Counted from the first letter of the stretch, positions 1-10,228 are shown. The stretch: 64,000 bases of DNA from Viscum album (GCA_963277665.1 CAUJRU010000141.1:1054001-1118000); one strand, 5' to 3'. Notes: a model not told the origin generated them from the sequence alone. Numbers and translations are program-made.

Positions 1-395
1 AACAAAACCAGTATCTTAAATATACTAGGATGTTTTTATAAGATTTATTCGAGCTACAATCTCACACAACTACATCAAATGGTTAAAGAACATACGGTTT
101 CCGTGGATGGCGAAATTATGCCTCCCGAAACGATGATTGTTCAATACTCATTTAACACCTTCAAAGGTGGCCATTATGATGTCACTATTTTTATATATGA
201 TATATAATATGTTTATGTTTTTTTAAGCTTATGTATTTTTCATTTTGAGCATACCTTTATGGTTTCTATTATGGGTAAACACGATATCTTCATTTAGGGA
301 AGTGCGGACTACCGCCCCCTCAAAGTGATTTGATTTGTTAAATACCATATGTGGGACGTATAAAGGATGGAACTATGATATTATATATTATATTA
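1..395 (+). repeat. Family H LTR fragment (intron 1 part)
   Basis: This matches the stretch downstream of the TATA box in other H LTRs (2035-2430, 19120-19520), beginning inside intron 1. It includes the short hairpin GCGGACTACCGC near 304. Similarity stops near 395, where the sequence changes to the upstream promoter part (U3) of another H LTR, so it is a truncated neighbour joined head to tail. The window edge cuts its left side. There is no coding sequence. Confidence 0.8.
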
Positions 396-1783
396 TGTTA
401 TTAAATGTTTTTATATTTATCCAATAAAGTATAGAGGCTTAAAATACGGAAAGAATTCAATTTTAGGCATATATGCCCTAGTTTTCACTAAAGGTTCACT
501 TATCGCATTTTGATGGAGAACCATCATTAAATATAGTTTTGTTCACTCTTATACATTCTTTTGGACCAAATAAAACTCTTATTAAGAATCAGGATATCAA
601 ATTTTACTTTGTGTAATTTTTTTTGGTATTTTTCTGATAAAGTTCATTTTTTAATGAATAGTGTTGAATGTTGTGTTTTAATTCAAAACCACTTTTTAAT
701 CTAATTTATTTATATGATTAGATTATATTTTTAATTGGTTTTAAAGTGAAATTAGAAAATATTTTTACCATTAAATCCAATATTGGTCGTTGGAATCAAT
801 TTCACTTTGAAATCAGACTTAAATTAGTGTCAATCTTTTGATACTTATTGTTTTATAAAAACACGCTATTTGCTCTGACAGCGGGAATTAATTATTAAAT
901 TAATTAATGTGACTAATATGTTTTGAATTTTGTAAAACGGACTTCATTTTTGAATTCGGAATATCAAATATAGCTTAGGGTGAATTTTTGGGATTTTTCG
1001 GAAAAACTTCAATTTTTGATGAATAGTGAAACCACTAAGTGGTACTTATAAAAACTGATTTTTCCGTTTAAATGAAATTTTGCCATCATTGTGTTTTGAA
1101 TTTCAAAAATCCGACATACATGGTTTTCATTAAGAAGTAAAATGTGGTTCAATGAGATTATAATAATTTTTTGGTGAATAGTAGCTTATTAAGTTCTTAA
1201 TCGCGATTAGAGGTAATTAGTGTAATTTAAGGTAAAAATGATATTATAAGAATGTGAAAACACCATGACACTTGTCCTAAATCTATTGGGTGAGTCATGG
1301 CCGACCAAGACAAGCCATGGGCCAACTTGGGGACCCCATGGAGCCACTTTAGTTGGAAAATGACAATAATATATTTTTATTTACTGTTAAAATTAAATTG
1401 ACCCAAACATGAGTTTTTTTACTAAAGAAATTATTAAGTAGGGTTACACAAGTCCAAATTTTGATTATAAATAGTAATTGGAAAGATAAAAATATTTCCT
1501 ACATCATAGTATTTTTTTTATAATTTTTAGACATTAAATAAATTACATTATTTATGACATAATAATGATGAAGTGATGACATCATTATTTGACGATTTAA
1601 ATAAAATGGAAAGATAATGTAACATCTATGAACTACACATGTCCAAAACCAATTGGATGAGTGGATTTCGAAGCCTTATCACCTTATCCACGAATTATAT
1701 CAATGTGGGACCTTTTAAAACCGAAACACATTTTCAAATAAAGTAATATTTCTTACTTTCCAAAAGTGCCCCTCCTCTCCTCT

Positions 1784-1790
1784 TATAAAA
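1784..1790 (+). promoter_or_regulatory. TATA box of family H LTR
   Basis: TATAAAA lies after a pyrimidine-rich run (CCCCTCCTCTCCTCT) and before a C-rich leader; transcription would start about 25-35 bp downstream. The same promoter core is present at 8262, 22677, 28183, 34496, 42838, 49329, 52496, 57122, 60279 and 62798 on the + strand. On the - strand it is at 27098-27104, 32194-32200, 39486-39492 and 54490-54496. The short conserved leader after it has an open frame in many copies but no conserved ATG. Confidence 0.8.
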
Positions 1791-1959
1791 GGCCCCCACC
1801 TCTACTTCATTTCACACACTCCTCAAGCCTTTGGCTCAGCCAAAACATGACCATTTACTCTCTCCACATCCCTATCCTCATCCTAGAGGATTCCCTTTGG
1901 GCAGAATCCTTTCAAAGGAAGCCTTTAGGCTCAAATCAAAAGGAGTTACACTTTTAAAG

Positions 1960-2852
1960 GTAATTCACTCTCTCATGTTCATTTGTTTTATTTTGCTTCT
2001 CCAACCCCCTAAACTCTTTTTATTTACTTATTTTGTAACAAATCCAGTATCTTCAATATACTAGGATGTTGTTATAAGATTTATTCGAGCTACACTCTCA
2101 CACAACTACATCAAATGGTTAAAGAACATACGGTTTCCGTGGATGGTGAAATTCTGCCTCCCGAAACGATGATTGTTCAATACTCATTTAACACCTTCAA
2201 AGGTGGACATTATGATGTCACTATTTTTATATATGATATATAATATGTTTATTTTTTATTTATGCTTCTGTATTTTTCATTTTTGTCTTACCTTTATGGC
2301 TTCCATTACGGGTATACGCGATATCTTCATTTTAGGAAGTGCGGACTACTGCCCCCTCAAAGTGATTTGATTCGTTAAGTACCATATGTGGGACGTATAA
2401 AGTATGGAACTATGATATTATATATGATATTATACTGGAATTATAATATACCTTTATATCATTATTATTCCATTCTATAAAATACGATATAGAAATGAAA
2501 GTAGCGTTCATGCGTACGTACGGCTTACCGTCTCCATGAACGGTGCATTTCATTTCTTACCTCTAAATAATTATGTAATGTTATAAATGCATGAATGTAC
2601 TGGATATATATGACATATATGATATCTAAATAATGAATAAAATTCTGGATATAATAAACATTTGGCCACACGAACAACATGTAATTGTAAAAAGTCCACT
2701 TTCGACTTAAGAACCAAATATCGGCAAAACCAATATTATTAACTTAAATGATTACATAATGTTTATGACATGGTAATAAGTGGTATAAAAGTAATAATGA
2801 ACTTGAAAAAGGTTCTTAAGGAAGTATAAATTAACTCAAGTTTACTATTCAG
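1960..2852 (+). other. Predicted LTR leader intron 1 (893 bp)
   Basis: The donor is AAAG|GTAATTC and the acceptor is ACTATTCAG|GAG, with a TTAAC branch-point-like sequence about 20 nt upstream of the acceptor. The LTR at 53227-55915 lacks exactly this interval, joining ...TTTTTAAG to GAGATTAAAG at 54320/54321. That is what reverse transcription of spliced RNA would leave. Family L has an intron of similar size (876 bp) in the same place. The intron holds the conserved hairpin at 2492-2556. Confidence 0.75.
2492..2556 (+). other. Conserved 65-nt hairpin, GTACGTAC loop
   Basis: The left arm (from GAAATGAAAG to CGTTCATG) pairs with the right arm (from CATGAACGG to CATTTCATTTC) with about two small mismatches. 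The roughly 22-nt loop contains GTACGTAC and the inner hairpin ACGG-CTTA-CCGT. Copies of the same 65 nt lie at 19579, 23379, 28890, 35204, 41061, 43540, 50037, 57830, 60989 and 63508. Inverted copies lie at 26331, 31428, 38511 and 38719. Family L has three relatives per LTR with different stem sequences. Confidence 0.8.
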
Positions 2853-2888
2853 GAGATTAAAGAACGATCGAGTCAAGTCGGACCCGAG
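2853..2888 (+). other. Predicted 36-nt leader exon 2
   Basis: It lies between the intron 1 acceptor (CAG|GAG) and a strong donor (GAG|GTAAGGG). It begins GAGATTAAAGAACG and ends GGACCCGAG. Family L has an exon at the equivalent place, also exactly 36 nt, also starting GAG and ending AG before GTAAGGG, although the middle differs. Splicing is inferred from sequence only. Confidence 0.6.
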
Positions 2889-4035
2889 GTAAGGGATCCT
2901 ATAACTCTCTTTCTTTTTAAGTACACTCTTTTATGTCATTTATTTTACGCTCATCTTTCGTGTGATTGGGATGTTATTTTATATTAAATTTACTTTAATT
3001 TTTATGTTCATGAGATGAGAGACCCTATTCTCTCTCATCAATCCATTTTGGAAGTTTTGAGTGGCGCCGTTAGGCTGCCGAACTTTCGTAAGAGATCAAA
3101 CCTCTCTCTTTCTTTTTAAGTACTCTCCTTTATGTAACTTCTTTTAAACTCCTCCTTGCAATGTTGGGGGATTTTATTTTATATTACACTTGATGTAAAT
3201 TATATTGTAATATGATGGGATACTCTATTTCATCTCATCAATCCATATTCGGAAGTTTTATGTGGCGCTGTTAGGCTGCCGAGTTTTCGTAAGGGATTTT
3301 TCATCTCACTTTTATTCCCGTGAGATTTATGCTACATTTGCCACAAATTCCATTGAGTGGTGTATGTACTACCCATTATTCTACTCTTTGTGTAATATAA
3401 TTTCGTTTATGAGTATTTACATCAATGACCTATTGTCTTTCTTTCATGGGGTGTATGTTTTGAAAGATACCCAAGTCGGTAAGGGAACCTTTCACCCTCC
3501 TCTTTTTTAAAAGACTTATTTTATTGGGTCTTTTAATTTACATATTTTTATGTTGGGATATGTTCTCATACATCCTTATTGATGAAAATATTATGTACAA
3601 GTGATGATATACACTTTTTATCTCTCATCAACTCATTTTGATGTGATGTCGTTAGGCTGTCAAGGGAACTTTTTAACCCAATTTCGATTTCTTTGGGTTC
3701 AACTTGTAGTCATTGAATATGTCATCCATTGAATATGTGTGAATGACCTTTTATTGTTTTACACTTAATATCCACTTATATTGGGTGTATATATATTTTT
3801 CACACATATTTTTGAGATTTATTTGTCCTTAATTTAAGGATACCTTCTTTATAAGGGATTTCATCACATTTGACATTTCTATTGAGGGTTCATTGTTGTT
3901 ATGCACCAATTCACTCTTATATGGTGTATATACTGTCCTTTGGAGTATTATATCATGAATCCTTTTATTCTCATGATATTATAAAGTTCTGACTAAATGT
4001 TATTCCTCGATTATTGTATTCAAGTGTCTCTAATT
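2889..4035 (+). repeat. Tandem array of about 190-200 bp units in U5
   Basis: Degenerate units start at GTAAGGG-like sequences at 2889, 3088, 3289, 3479, about 3659 and about 3849, a spacing of 180-201 bp. Three carry a GGCGCCGTTAGGCTGCC-like box near the unit end (3063, 3264, 3645), preceded by TCTCATCAA. Similarity is clearest between the first two units and weakest in the last two. Short-U5 LTRs keep only the last unit. The LTR at 47711-51845 has lost one of the first two. Confidence 0.65.
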
Positions 4036-4731
4036 TTGGTAAAACCCCTTTAACCAAAATATCGTTTTAAATGTTTTAATTATTTGTTCTTATTAATATC
4101 CATGTTTTCAAAATGGTTTTAAGGATTTATTTATATGGATATTAATGGTTTAAAATGTTAAAAGCTTCAAGGTGGTATGGTACACTTTGATTCAAAAATC
4201 TCTTTATTAAATGTTTTAAATGGTTTTGGAAATGGTTTCTTTTTGAATGAATTCATTATTTCAATATCCTAAAATGTTATATTGTGATTGAAATGTGGAA
4301 ATGTTATGTTTCCTTTATTCATGTTTATGTGATACGATTATGTTATGGTTCTTGGGAATTTTTATGAAGAAAGGGTGGTTCCGTGATAAACTAAGGGCGG
4401 GTGAGCCCGATATAGCTCTCCAATGCATTGGGTAACGCGAAGGAGTGAAACGTTAAGTATTCTCCGAAGCGATTTAGGGAATATACTGTGATGGGTATTC
4501 CAAACATAACCAAGAGGGTTACTACCTACATAAGAATGTTATTAATGCCTCAAGTTACCTTTATGTCTTATGTTTTCTATGATTTATTCATGATTTGATA
4601 TGCCTATGTTTTATGGGTAAAGTATGATTTCATTATTATGTATATATGAACTCATGTTTCCTTTCCATATTTTTATAACCCTTACTGAGCTTTTTATGCT
4701 CATCCCAAGTTTTTTGAAATGTTTTTCACAG
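2889..4731 (+). other. Predicted LTR leader intron 2
   Basis: The donor GAG|GTAAGGG pairs with the best downstream acceptor, a T-rich tract ending TTTTTCACAG at 4731. That acceptor sits about 45 bp after the box CTTACTGAGC, which family L also has before its own acceptor (TTTCCCCAG, 12383). No copy here has lost this intron; the copy that lost intron 1 keeps the equivalent region. It may be spliced inefficiently or not at all. Confidence 0.4.
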
Positions 4732-4984
4732 GTCAAGGGAAAGGTACATGATGTGATGATAGTGTCAAGGATGTGTCAAGAATGAATCTTTGTTTTATTT
4801 TAAATAGGTTTCCGTTGATGGGAAGAATGAATATTGTCTTTTATGTAACCACTTTTATTAAATGTGGAATGTAATGCAAGTTTCATGATCTAATTCTCTA
4901 AAACTCTAAACCTGAAAAGATCCTCAATGTGTAATCTTGTAATAACTCAAGATTAAGTAAGGTTTAAGGCTGGGGCCTTATAGT

Positions 4985-4995
4985 TGGTATCAGAG
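4985..4995 (+). promoter_or_regulatory. Primer binding site (initiator Met tRNA)
   Basis: TGGTATCAGAG lies two bases after the LTR end. It is the usual plant LTR-retrotransposon primer site, complementary to the 3' end of initiator methionine tRNA. It fixes the 5' LTR/interior boundary and the element's orientation. Confidence 0.9.
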
Positions 4996-5101
4996 GTCGG
5001 TTTAGATAACTTTAGAGGTTAGGGTATTCTTTAAGCACAAGTGGCATTACCATAATGGTTAGGATTTCAGAAAGAGTCCTAATTTTAGATAAAGTGAATT
5101 A

Positions 5102-5183
5102 GTAAGTGTATCTTAGTGTTTACCTTACTCATTAGTACATTATGGTTCTGTTGATATACTCACACTGACATTTATGTTCTTAG
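5102..5183 (+). other. Predicted 82-bp intron before Gag-like ATG
   Basis: The donor GTAAGTG and a T-rich acceptor ending TTCTTAG lie 3 nt before the ATG of the small Gag-like ORF. The second H element has the same arrangement and the same 82-bp length (46161-46242), with a better acceptor (TTTTTAG). Family L has a donor GTATGT and acceptor TTTTAG just before its own ATG (12672-12842). No transcript evidence is available. Confidence 0.4.
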
Positions 5184-5186
5184 TGA

Positions 5187-5357
5187 ATGGATGGATCAAG
5201 CAGGCACCAAAGAGACAAGAGGGTTGAAGGAAACTGTGGTGGTTCTATGATTAAGATACAAGATAAAATGGGGGATTCAATGAGGAAACTCGTGGTTGTT
5301 CTAAACCAACTATCAAGGAGTCATGATCAACCACTTGAACCTTGGTATGATCTTTAA
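5187..5357 (+). pseudogene. Gag-like N-terminal remnant, 56 codons
   Basis: A short ORF starts at ATG about 200 bp after the primer site, where gag begins in related elements. It opens MDGSSRHQ and contains EGNCGGSMIKI, then a predicted short helix (DKMGDSMRKLVVVLNQL) and a stop. The second H element has a matching 53-codon ORF (46246-46407) that stops nearby. There are no capsid or zinc-knuckle residues. It is probably the retained start of a deleted gag, though a functional micro-ORF is not excluded. Assignment rests on position and agreement between copies. Confidence 0.45.
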
Positions 5358-5581
5358 TGCATCATGTACGAGATGGCCAGTCGATGTGGAAGTTCAGGTA
5401 ATAATTATAAAGGTAACCATTAGAGTTTATATGATCCTTAATTTTGAGGTAATTATGGGCTATTATATGATATGCTGGGAAATGAAAGGCATGAGATAAA
5501 CTTGAGGTTAAAATATGTTATGATTATTCTTGAAGATTTTTTCCTCATTTTGGGGAATGTTTTAAGAATTATATAGTTTTG

Positions 5582-5706
5582 GAAAAAGGACAACACGTAG
5601 ACCGTGTGACATCCCGTCGCGTCGGACAAAGCTGCGGGAATCGAACCCACAACCAAAGTGTGACTGGTATTTATCGCCTACCACTGGACTACGTGAAGTC
5701 CCTGTT
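5582..5706 (-). mobile_element. tRNA-like, SINE-like insertion in family H interior
   Basis: On the minus strand there is a Pol III A box (TAGTCCAGTGG, 5681-5691) and, about 33 bp on, an exact B box (GGTTCGATTCC, 5637-5647) within a foldable T arm. Unrelated sequence follows, ending in a T run (CCTTTTT). There is no acceptor stem, so it is not a tRNA gene. It is flanked by TAGTTTTG (5574-5581) and TAGTTTGA (5707-5714), a possible decayed target duplication. Copies are at 46641-46765 and, in family L, at 13996-14130. Confidence 0.6.
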
Positions 5707-6402
5707 TAGTTTGACTGATTCTTTTTTTTAAGAGTAAGTTGATTTTGGGTTATTTATGAAAATGATTAACCTATCATGGAGGATATGTGATTAGGATAAT
5801 TACTTTTCAATGCGAGACTTTAAGAGCAACTGATTTTGATTGGAGATAAATGTTACGATTTAACTTGGAAGACTATGTGACTAAATCCTTCAAATATTTG
5901 GGTTTCAATCTTAGATTGGTTTACTTTGAAGAATTTTATGGACAAATTGTTTATCTAATGGTCCTCATTTAACTTTGGATTTTGTTGGACAAATTTTGGA
6001 GATTAAGAATAGATTTTCTTTTTATAAAGGGTTATCCTTTTCTGGATTATCTGATCTTGTACTAGCCTTTTTGGTTTTGGTTTTGGTTAAAGTATAAAGA
6101 CATGGGAAGTATATAGTTCTCTTTTTTGGATTAGGCGCTTCTCTAAAAGTTGATTATAGTACTCTTAATGTGAACAAGTCTCCCTAAATACTCGTCTTTT
6201 GGAAAAAATATGAATTTGACTAAGGAATCTAGTAAAAGTTGAAAGTCAACATGATAAGTGATTATGCTTCCTTATGAATAAATTCCTCAATAAAAAGTAA
6301 CTTAAAAAAAATTGTTGTCTATTAACTTTTCCTACTGGGTAATCGAATACCGTTTAACCCATCACAAGTTTGTGATTTTCTCATGGTTAACTTTCTCCTA
6401 AA
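5707..6402 (+). other. Non-coding interior of family H element
   Basis: This AT-rich stretch matches the second element (46766-47480). A 71-codon frame open in the second copy (46927-47142) is broken by a stop here, so it is not conserved coding. A short perfect inverted repeat, ATCACAAGTTTGTGAT, lies at 6361-6376. I see nothing else. Confidence 0.6.
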
Positions 6403-6433
6403 CATGTTTTCTATCACTCTCCATCAGAACATG
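6403..6433 (+). other. Conserved stem-loop near interior 3' end
   Basis: CATGTTTT and AGAACATG pair (one G-T) around the loop CTATCACTCTCCATC. The second H element (47481-47511) and family L (14542-14572, perfect 8-bp stem) keep both stem and loop, while the surrounding sequence has diverged more. It lies about 200 bp before the purine tract. Confidence 0.55.
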
Positions 6434-6616
6434 ACCCTTTGTTTTTTCCTCCATGTCCATATTTTCATACTTGGAATCCTAGTATGGGTTAACTCGGGTG
6501 ACCTTTGTACTTATCTCTCTTTATTTTAAAGTGTTTGTCTTACCGACTTTTGTTCCAATGTGGGACTTTCAAGGATGTTTCCAAGCGCAATTTTAAAATT
6601 GCGAGGATGCAATTCC

Positions 6617-6632
6617 CAAAAGGGGGGAAGGA
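6617..6632 (+). promoter_or_regulatory. Polypurine tract, family H
   Basis: AAAAGGGGGGAAGGA abuts the 3' LTR start TGTAACACCCC. This is the plus-strand priming site. The same tract is at 47696-47710, and inverted at 55916-55929. Confidence 0.85.
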
Positions 6633-8386
6633 TGTAACACCCCAGGTAAATAAAGAATATGACATTTCATATTTATCCATATTTGTGAATAAAATATTTA
6701 AATGACTTTAAAGGGGACGCTATGCTCGATGGCATACCCAACACGCAACAACGAGTTTCTTGGGAATCTTACGTTGCACTATAATAATAAAATAATATTA
6801 TTTTAAATGGTAGTTAACATGTAGCCGTTGTAATGGCGGGAATGGATAGAAAAAACTAAAATATGATTATATATGTTTTTAAATGTTTTTACATTTATCC
6901 AATAAAGGATAGAGGCTTAAAATACGGAAAGAATTCAATTTTAGGCATATATGCCATAGTTTTCACTAAAGGTTCACTTATCGCATTTTGATGGCGAACC
7001 GTCATTAAATATAGTTTTTTTCACTCTTATACATTCTTTTGGACCAAATAAAACTCTTATTAAGAATCAGGATATCAAATTTTACTTTGTGTAATTTTTT
7101 TTGGTATTTTTCCGATAAAGTTCATTTTTTAATGAATAGTGTAGAATGTTGTGTTTTAATTCAAAACCACTTTTTAATCAAATTTATTTATATGATTATA
7201 TTATATTTTTAATTGGTTTTAAAGTGAAATTAGAAAATATTTTTACCATTAAATCCAATAGTGGTCGTTGGAATCAATTTCACTTTGAAATCAGACTTAA
7301 ACTAGTGTCAATCTTTTGATACTTATTGTTTTATAAAAACACGCTATTTGCTCTGACAGCGGGAATTAATTATTAAATTAATTAATGTGACTAATATGTT
7401 TTTAATTTTGTAAAACGGTCTTCATTTTTGAATTCGGAATATCAAATATAGCTTAGGGTGAATTTTTGGGATTTTTCTGAAAAACTTCAATTTTTGATGA
7501 ATAGTGAAACCACTAAGTGGTGCTTATAAAAACTGATTTTTCCGTTTAAATGAAATTTTGCCATCATTGTGTTTTGAATTTCAAAAATTCGACATACATG
7601 GTTGTCATTAAGAAGTAAAATGTGGTTCAATGAGATTATAATAATTTTTTGGTGAATAGTAACTTATTAAGTTCTTAATCGCGATTAGAGGTAATTAGTG
7701 TAATTTAAGGTAAAAATGATATTATAAGAATGTGAAAACACCATGACACTTGTCCTAAACCTATTGGGTGAGTCATGGCCGACCAAGACAAGCCATGGGC
7801 CAACTTGGGGACCCCATGGAGCCACTTTAGTTGGAAAATGACAATAATATATTTTTATTTAATGTTAAAATTAAATTGACCCAAACATGAGTTGTTTTAC
7901 TAAAACAATTCTTAAGTAGGGTTACAAAAGTCCAAATTTTGATTATAAATAGTCATTGGAAATCTAAAAAGATTTCCTACATCATAGAATTTTTTTTATA
8001 ATTTTTAGACATTAACTAAATTAAATTATTTATGACATAATAATGATGCATCGATGACATCATTATTTGACGATTTAAATAAAATGGAAAGATAATGTAA
8101 AATCTATGAACTACACATGTCCAAAACCAATTGGATGAGTGGATTTCGAAGCCTTATCACCTTATCCACGAATTATATCAATGTGGGACCTTTTGAAACC
8201 GAAACACATTTTCAAATAAAGTAATATTTCTTACTTTCCAAAAGTGCCCCTCCTCTCCTCTTATAAAAGGCCCCCACCTCTACTTCATTTCACACACTCC
8301 TCAAGCCTTTGGCTCGGCCAACCCCTGTCCATTTACTCTCTCCACATCCCTCTCCTCATCCTAGAGGATTCCCTTTGGGCAGAATC
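6633..8386 (+). repeat. 3' LTR of family H, part 1 (intact 5' terminus)
   Basis: It starts TGTAACACCCCAGG directly after the purine tract. This shows the true LTR 5' end and the 260 bp missing from the 5' LTR. It carries U3 and the TATA box (8262-8268), then is interrupted at GAATC by family L. It resumes at 18991. Confidence 0.9.
8382..8386 (+). repeat. Target-site duplication GAATC (left)
   Basis: GAATC occurs here and again at 18991-18995, directly outside the two ends of family L. Removing the element and one copy restores the uninterrupted H LTR seen at 1905 and 60410. Five bases is the usual Ty3/gypsy duplication. Confidence 0.92.
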
Positions 8387-10228
8387 TCTAACAGCCCGAG
8401 ATTTTATGAAAACTATTCTTTTTAATTTTATTAATGTCTTGTGTTGTACGCTACACCAAAAGAAGCTTGCACAACACGCATCCTTGACTTGCCTTGCACT
8501 ACACGCAATCGCAACCTTCCTCGATAGCGTGTGTAGTACGTAATACTGAGTTTCACGAAAAAACGATATGCTATTAAAATATTATTAAAACTAGCCGTTA
8601 TGAATAGTAATAACCACTTTTTAAATTTTAGAAAATTTAGCTCTCAAAATGGACTTCATTTTTGGATTCGGAGTATCGAATTTAGCCTAAGGTGAAATTT
8701 TGGTACTTTTCGGATAACTTTCATATTCTGATGAATAGTGAAAATTACTAAATTATAATTAAAAACAACTTTTTTTAATCGAAATAATTAATAGTGATAA
8801 ATTATTAATTTGAGTGGTTTTAAAGTATATTTAGAATATATTTTTACAATTTAATACAATGTTGGTCATTAGATGTAATTTCACATTTAAACCAGACATA
8901 ATCAAGTGTCAATCTTTTGATAAATATTGTTTCTTAAAAACACGCTATTTGTTTTAATAGCGGGATTTAATTATAAAATTAATTAATTCAACTTCTATGT
9001 TATGAATTTGGTAAAATAGACTTCATTTTTGAATTCGGAATATGAAATATAGCTTAGGATGAAATTTTGGCATTGTTCTGAAAAACATCAATTTTTGATG
9101 AATAGTGAAACTACTAAGTGGTAGTTAAAAAAACTGAATTTTTTATAAAACTTAATTTTACCGCTTCTGTGAATGGAATTTCAAAAATCCGAGAGACACA
9201 GTTGATGTCAATAAGTAAAATGTGGTTCAATGAGATGAAAATAATTTTTGGTGAATAGTATCTTCTTACTTTTATTTACCACGGTTAAAAGTAGATAGGG
9301 TAATTAAGGGTAAGAATGATATTAATATTACCCTAACACATGTCCTAATACTATTGGACAAGTGTATCTCGACCAAAAACAACCTTAAGTGTAAAATATT
9401 ATCATTTAGGCCCACTTGGATTAGATTAGGACATTTATTATTATTTAATTCAAAGAAGAGTTAAAAGAGTTAAAATCAAAGTTTATTCACTAAAACATTT
9501 TTAATATAGGGTTATACATAAGATAAATTCGATTGTAAATATTCATTAGAAAGCTAAAAAAATTTTATACATAATGATATTTTATTTATAATTTTTAGAC
9601 TTTAGATAAATTAATTTATTTATGACACAACGATGATGCAGTAATTACCCTTTTAAAGAAATATTAACATAATTGATGTTATAAATGATCAAATGAATGT
9701 AATTTGAGACTTTTTATGACTTACACTACTTTTCTAGGTTACTATGATATATTAGTGTTGATTTAATCAACTTGGATCGAACATATAATTCTGTTATGAC
9801 TTTCACAAAAATCATATATCAAATAGTGTCAAAATTGACACAAAATAGTTTTTAAATCAAATATTATATTATTAATTGTTATTTTATTCCTAAAAATCTA
9901 AGGTTCGGCCAAATGACTTAGATAAGGATATATATATTAATAATAAACAATTTGGGGTTCTTTTTTCATATTATAGTAAGTGTATTAACCATATAGTAAA
10001 AGAAAACAAAAAGACACGGTAAAAGTTAAATTATTTAACTTAGAGTTAAATCTAATTGATAAGGTTAAAATAATACCCTAAACTTGTCTAAATCTTATTG
10101 GTTGATAGGATTTCGACCCATCCCCACTTTATCTTCTAAATAAGACCCTTTGGAACCATTATAAACCGATTTTGACTTTAATATCAAATAATATTTTGAG
10201 ATATTCCTAAGGTGCCCCTCTCCTCCCT

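Larger units (their letters stand above)
396..4982 (+). repeat. 5' LTR, family H, long-U5 form (5' truncated)
   Basis: U3 runs to the TATA box at 1784, followed by a transcribed part with two predicted introns and a repeat array. The LTR ends ...GGGGCCTTATA, immediately before GT and the primer site. A relative at 29002 ends (read on its own strand) ...GGTCCTTACA, so the usual terminal CA is probably mutated to TA here. The 5' boundary near 395 is a chimeric junction and not a TG terminus. No target duplication can be checked. Confidence 0.85.

Noticed and set aside
2492..2556. MicroRNA precursor
   Set aside because: The 65-nt hairpin has the right size, but there is no evidence of a processed small RNA, and its conserved part is the loop and not one arm.
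2889..4035. CRISPR or satellite array
   Set aside because: Units are degenerate and about 190 bp long, lie inside an LTR, and number only about six. There are no short identical repeats with unique spacers.
5637..5691. A genuine tRNA gene on the minus strand
   Set aside because: A and B boxes and a T arm are present, but there is no acceptor stem or anticodon arm. It repeats inside retrotransposons, so a SINE-like origin fits better.
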